From: Filobasidium wieringae
Taxonomy: Eukaryota > Basidiomycota > Tremellomycetes > Filobasidiales > Filobasidiaceae
NCBI GenBank assembly: GCA_001600055.1
Contig: BCIV01000004.1
Coordinates: forward strand, 186,001-250,000
DNA: 64,000 bases
Reading direction: 5' to 3'
How positions within the stretch are numbered: the first letter of the stretch is position 1; each line of letters opens with the position of its first letter. The position numbers and the translations under genes are program-made. A model generated the notes under the pieces. That model was not told the origin of the DNA and ran no database searches. It saw nothing but the letters and a program-made list of their open reading frames with translations. Below are positions 59,479 through 64,000 of the stretch, one piece after another.

Positions 59479-62400
59479 ATGAGTAAAGCTATACTCAACA
59501 TGCCTATAGCGGATCCACCGAGTCTACCCATGCCTGGCAAGGACGCCCGAGAAGATCAGATGGACTGGGAAGTGGATTGGGAAGGCCCAGTCAATGAGGG
59601 GACAGGGTTGAAACGGAAGACGAGTGATCAGTTCGCAGAAAATCGAATGGTGGTGGATATTGAGATGCCTTCGGGAGGACAAGTTCGTGCACTATCGCCT
59701 TTGTCCGATCAGGCTATCATTTCCGATGGTACGAACTACGTATTCTGCGAGTACAACCATAGCTGACCGTATCACGCTCTCTGCCATTCGTATTGCGGTC
59801 ACTCGCGTATAGATATAACAGACCTTACCGACCTCCCCTCATCCCCAAATACCCGAGCGTCCAAAAAGCCCCGTACGGCCAGTTCGAAGGCATCCTCCTC
59901 CAAACCCTCCTCTTCCAAAATCCCTACGAGTAAACCCTCAACGAATGCAACTGGAAACAATACCTTGAAGAAACAAGCAGCAACAGGAAAAGAAAAGGTC
60001 GAGTCGAGCACGGAAGCGAAGAAAGGCAACGTTAGTGGGAAACTGGTAGGAAAAGGCAAAGGCAAAGCTACGGAAGCGGATCTACTCAAATTAGGGGGTA
60101 GGTCACTTCCGTAAAATAAGGAGACAGCCGTCTCACAATCTGATGATGGGAGTAGTGATAGTACTGAATAAGAAAAAGAGGAGCTTGGCTTGTGAGCAAA
60201 TGGATTTGGGTGCGGTAGTTCTAAGCTATACTCCATACATGACGTGTGAGCTCTGTCCTACCTATGCTCGACGGAATGTTACAAACCCGCTAAAACTGTA
60301 CTTGTTTGGCGCAGTACTACTTCAGTTCCACGTCTATATCTCAGCCCAGACGTCCTCCGTTACCACAATACCCGAAGAATATAACCCCCTCATTATAATG
60401 ATAGCGCAAGAAAGCGAGAAGACGACTGCCAGAGAACTAGCCAAGTTGATTAAGGACCGTGTTATGCCTGCTAGAATGGAAGGGGACGAGGGTGCAGGTA
60501 AGTTATCGTGAAAGGGCAAGAATTGTTGATGAACTGCCTGGATGGCTGACCAGATGGGGAACATAGAGCTGGATATGCAAGGGCTCATTAAAGTTGTGGA
60601 GGAATTGATGGAGCGGGTAACTTATGGGATTCGACCGAATGATCTACCGAGTCTGCTTCCTTCCCTACTACCAGGTATCGGGCCATCTACGCAGACGGCA
60701 TCTCCAGAAATGGACATCAAGATTACAAATGCTTTGCGCTTGAGCCGATGGGAGACGAAACGGATGGAACTGGTACCCCAAAATGTAGGACCCGGGAAGA
60801 TAGGGCTTGGGGAGGTCTTTTCCGATAGAAGGAAAAAGAGAGAGGAAGCGCGAGAAGCGTTGATGCAAGAACTTGGCAGTTGGGAAGAAGCGGATGTACA
60901 GGATCTTCTAGGTGTGAAACAGGTCGAAAAGGAGATAAATAGGAATGTAAGTCAGTACGGAAAAGCGAGTTCAATTGTCATTGACTTGTTTTTGTAACTA
61001 GAACAAGAGGGAAGAAGACGAAATAATGATTGTCGATCCAGCAGAGTCGCCTAAAAAGAAGGCCCGCAAGATAAAGGAAGAGGTAAGCTGAAAGCAATTC
61101 AATCCCAAGTGTTGTCATGTGGACTCATCCTATCGAACAACAGACGGAAGAGCAGAAAACGAAGCGTATAGCCAAGGAAGAAAAAGCGAAAAAGAAGGCC
61201 GAAGCGGATGAGATCAAGGAAGAGAAGGCAAGGAAGAAGGCTGAAGCTGAAGAGAAAGCGGACAAGGCGAAGGCCAGGTCGGCTATGCTTTTGAGTAGTT
61301 TCCTCAAGAAGACGCCAGCTCCAACTTCGGTTTCCGCGTCGATAGGACCGCCATCGGCGGTTAGCAGCAGTCCGGTTAGGGGCGGGAGGGAAGGGGAAAG
61401 GAGTCTAAGCAGGAGTAGTCGTAAGTCAATGTGGTATCGCTATCGATTGAACAGAAATGAGACTGATTTCAAACACTATGCCGAGTAAAGGCTCTCCAAG
61501 TGTACAATTATCCGACTTCCACTCTGAGATCAAACCGTTTTTTCAAGGTGCAAATGTGGACGTCGCGCCGATCAATTACTTTGCTATGTGCAAAGTATCG
61601 CAAGAGGCGAGAGGAAGAACTCTGGTTAGAGACCGTTCAAAAACAACCACCGAGATCAAAGAGACAGTCTCTGCAGAGGAAGAATTGTCGAAAGATGGTA
61701 AGTCAAACAGCTCATACTTTTAACTCTTCAAGCTAATCGGGTAAGCGAACTAGAACTGCTGCGACAAGCAAAAGAAACCTTGTCCAACCTGAGTTTCTCG
61801 AGTCCAAAGAATTTGGACGACTCTTTCTCAATGCCGCGGATGTCCTCGAGAACACGATCTGGAGAGCGCTTGATCGCATCTGCGCTGCCATTGCCGCCTC
61901 CTGCTGATGTTCCCGGATTAAGGCTGAAGACGAAGTATCCCTACTATAATGTCACCCAATTGATCTTGAAGGCGAATGAAAGTGGAGACGGTGAAGAAGC
62001 ACGAAGGGTTTACAAGGCTTTCGAAGACAAAAGGTTATTCTGGAAGAAAACCTTGAGATTTCATGAGGATTCCAGGCCAGCCTATGAGGGTACCTGGACA
62101 AAGCCGTCGATCACCGTTGGACCTCGGACACCGTTTGCACTCGACAATGCGATTGATTATTCGGTCGATGAGGGTCTTGAGTGGGAAGCAGAGGATCCTG
62201 CCGAAGTCGATATCGCTAGTGTGCTAGATGATGACGAAGACATGGACGACGGCGATGAGAGCGACGAGATGGATGATTGGATGGTTGGGGATGACGAGAT
62301 CGAGTTTGAGGAAGGAGCTGAAGGATGGGCCGAAGCGCAAGAATTCAAGAAGGGAGAGCAGAAACCCGTCGTGGAGGATTGTTACACTGAGGTTGGGAGG

Positions 62401-63044
62401 GCTGGAGCTGCTACCAAAAGCCAACGCTTCACTCGATTAGTGCCGTTCCAGAAAGGACCATGCATGGAAACGAGGTTGGGAGATGTCGATCCATTTATGC
62501 TGAAATACCGAATCTGCCTACTTAACGGTACGTTCTGTATGCAGAATGAGGCGAGACAATTTCTGACACACCTCATAACAGACACACCCATGTGCGGCAT
62601 CGACCCATTCACATTCAGGTCGTCCTCGTTCGAACCTGTGGCCAAACCACCTCCCACCTTGCAATCTGTGCTGATCGGCAATGCAACGAAGTCCGGCTCC
62701 AGCGCTCCAAACCCCAAGCAAGATTCAGGGAAGACTTGCGAGAGCGCTAAACTGGCGTTCCCAGTCGGTACTCTTGCTGAATTCCTCAAAGCCATTCAAG
62801 GTTGTGAGAAGAATAAGGAGGCGTTATTGCAAGATCTGTTCACCCAGTTCAAAACAGCCACAACGCAGAAGGTCATCAGGAACAGTTTGAACTTGGTCGC
62901 TGATAGGGAAAAGAAAGGCAGCGGGAGGTGGGTTGTGAAGAATGAAGCTTGGGTAAGTCGGGTCTGGAACAATACGAAGGCTTCTAAATGGACTGATCAT
63001 TCGTTATTGGACAGAACGAAGCAGGAGTTGTACTACCGAAATGA
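59479..63044 (+). CDS. RLF2: Chromatin assembly factor 1 large subunit (Cac1/Rlf2/CHAF1A)
   Basis: A multi-exon gene starting at ATG 59479 (MSKAILNMPIADPPSLPMPG). A disordered Ser/Lys region leads to a helical segment, then a highly charged Lys/Glu/Arg block (KER region; EEKAKKKAEADEIKEEKARK) and SFLKKTPAPT. The conserved core is SDFHSEIKPFFQ, VDVAPINYF, and the CAF1 block LRFHEDSRPAYEGTWTKPS followed by ITVGPRTPF, then an acidic region (DDDEDMDDGDESDEMDD) that binds H3-H4. The C-terminal winged helix closes the protein. CAF-1 loads H3-H4 onto new DNA with PCNA. I place the end at 63044, after a last intron that begins GTAAGTCG at 62953. Without that splice the frame runs on to 63132. An exon around 60180-60330 is uncertain. 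Confidence 0.9.
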
Positions 63045-63823
63045 ACGAATCTTCTTCAATCGCCCTTGGACTCCCATGCGGATTGCTTCGCATTTGTATC
63101 CAGACCCGTCATACCGTCATAGGCCTTCGTAGGCTATCTGTAGACTGTAGATCTGTTGTATGTGTAGCGACAATACCCAGTCCGCCTGTACGATAAACCC
63201 ATATGCTGCCGCGAAGTAGCGCGCCTAGATACGCGCCGAGCTATGACGCGAGATGCGAGATGCGAGATGCGAGATGGTTCTGAATGCGTTATCTGTTGAA
63301 GTTGTCGAGGGCCTGGAAGGATACTCTCTGCCTATCAAGCGATTCAACCGCCGTCGATTCCAACAGCACAGGATGTCAAGATAATATTCGCCAGTCATAA
63401 TCCCGAACATGGACGAACAGAACTCGAGGTGCGATTGGTTCAATGTCTTGATTCTGAATATAGGTTACTGACTCGCAAACCAGGCTTCATGCTTTCGAAC
63501 AGCTATTTGACTCTTCAAACACAGCTACTGAAAAGCATGTAGAAATAAACAGCTTGAGGAGATTATGTGCAAGAGGTGGGAGAATCGCGGCCGTCTCTCG
63601 CTGAGGTTTAAACGAACCTAACCCATTTGAACCAATCTAGGTATACCTTCGGATCCACCTCATCTTCGCCCACTGGCTTATACATTATTGTTGGGATCTG
63701 CCTCTACTGATAAGCAGTGTTGGAGAAAAGAAAGTCGACAGAGAAGAAGCAGGTATTATGTGAGTTCGGGTCGAGCATAGCAACAGGTACCCCGAGATTC
63801 GATACTAAACCTTGCTGTGCTAG
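63045..63823. other. Intergenic region with a short tandem repeat
   Basis: Downstream of CAF-1. It has a 7-base tandem repeat at 63248-63275 and no supported gene; a minus frame at 63225-63443 spans the repeat and is not credible. Confidence 0.4.
63248..63275. repeat. Four copies of GCGAGAT
   Basis: Four perfect head-to-tail 7-base units. Too short for a minisatellite; probably a replication-slippage tract that may vary in length between strains. Confidence 0.9.
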
Positions 63824-64000
63824 GATCTTGTTCGAGTATTTACAAGCGACAATGTAATCGACATAACATCCAATCCTCCGAAAGCTCCATTATCCTCATC
63901 AGACAAGTTGATATCGTCCATTTCGACCGACGCTCGAGCAAGCAGCAGCAAACATCGTTTTCTCAAGCGGAAATGTATGCCTAGTGGCAGGTCGAATCCC
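63824..64000 (+). CDS. Possible 5' part of a + strand gene running off the window
   Basis: After an AG acceptor (TGTGCTAG) the frame beginning GATCTTGTT is open to the right edge (DLVRVFTSDNVIDITSN, then SSSDKLISS and HRFLKRKC). Codon use looks coding. An upstream exon could end at 63752 with the donor GTATTATG. No start codon or domain is visible, so this is tentative. Confidence 0.35.

Noticed and set aside
59097..59540. 147-codon minus-strand frame
   Set aside because: It overlaps the CAF-1 first exon and promoter, begins without a motif, and has no homologous-looking segment.
62157..62348. Ser-rich minus-strand frame
   Set aside because: Antisense of the Asp/Glu-rich region of CAF-1.
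63986..64000. tRNA-like T-arm fragment (GGTCGAATCCC) at the right edge
   Set aside because: The TTCRA core is not matched and no D-arm or anticodon arm lies upstream.

Overview
The window looks like nuclear DNA of a basidiomycete yeast, most likely a Tremellomycete of the Cryptococcus/Kwoniella kind. The reasons are close-packed protein genes on both strands, nearly every gene cut by many short introns (mostly about 45-80 bases, GT..AG, with CTNAC/CTAAC-like branch sites), roughly 50% GC, and a fungal gene set. I see no rRNA, convincing tRNA, transposon or CRISPR array. Gene models below were spliced by eye; intron borders were accepted when they kept frame and restored recognisable family motifs.

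Layout. 1-7.4 kb: the tail of an unrecognised + strand gene, a small Stm1/SERBP1-like ribosome-binding protein, a gene-poor 2.2 kb stretch, and an alpha-arrestin. 7.4-14.4 kb (minus strand): a large Snt2-type chromatin reader (BAH, PHD, SANT, GATA-like finger, extended PHD), an unrecognised small gene, and ribosomal protein eL29. 14.8-20.5 kb (+): mitochondrial phosphatidylserine decarboxylase and a LIMK/TESK-like kinase with a C1-like finger at its C-terminus. 20.7-25.6 kb (minus): nucleoporin Nsp1/Nup62 and a Laa2/DUF5102-like trafficking protein. 25.9-33.2 kb: prefoldin subunit 6 (+), an SRPK-like pseudokinase (minus) and the ALG8 glucosyltransferase (+). 33.4-41 kb: a nucleolin/Nsr1-like protein (+), a 1163-residue fusion of a DUF1992/DNAJC28 domain with an ABC1/ADCK kinase (+), and a fluoroacetate-dehalogenase-like hydrolase (minus). 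41-47 kb: an unrecognised one-helix membrane protein (minus) and PP4 regulatory subunit 3 (Psy2/SMEK, +). 47-54 kb (+): a kelch protein and the Ofd1/Tpa1 prolyl hydroxylase. 54-59 kb: an AlkB dioxygenase with a GRF finger (minus), a small membrane protein (+) and a Vtc1-like protein (minus). 59.5-63 kb (+): the large subunit of chromatin assembly factor 1. The start of another + gene may run off the right edge.

There is no operon logic. Themes recur without forming an obvious cluster: chromatin (Snt2, CAF-1), DNA repair and signalling (AlkB-GRF, PP4 subunit), mitochondrion (PSD, ABC1 fusion), secretory glycosylation and trafficking (ALG8, arrestin, Laa2-like), and ribosome biogenesis (eL29, nucleolin, Stm1-like). 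The most unusual items are the DUF1992-ABC1 fusion, the SRPK pseudokinase whose frame continues past its stop codon, the AlkB-GRF protein, and extreme exon structures (a 4-base first exon, a 9-base microexon and a GC-AG intron).
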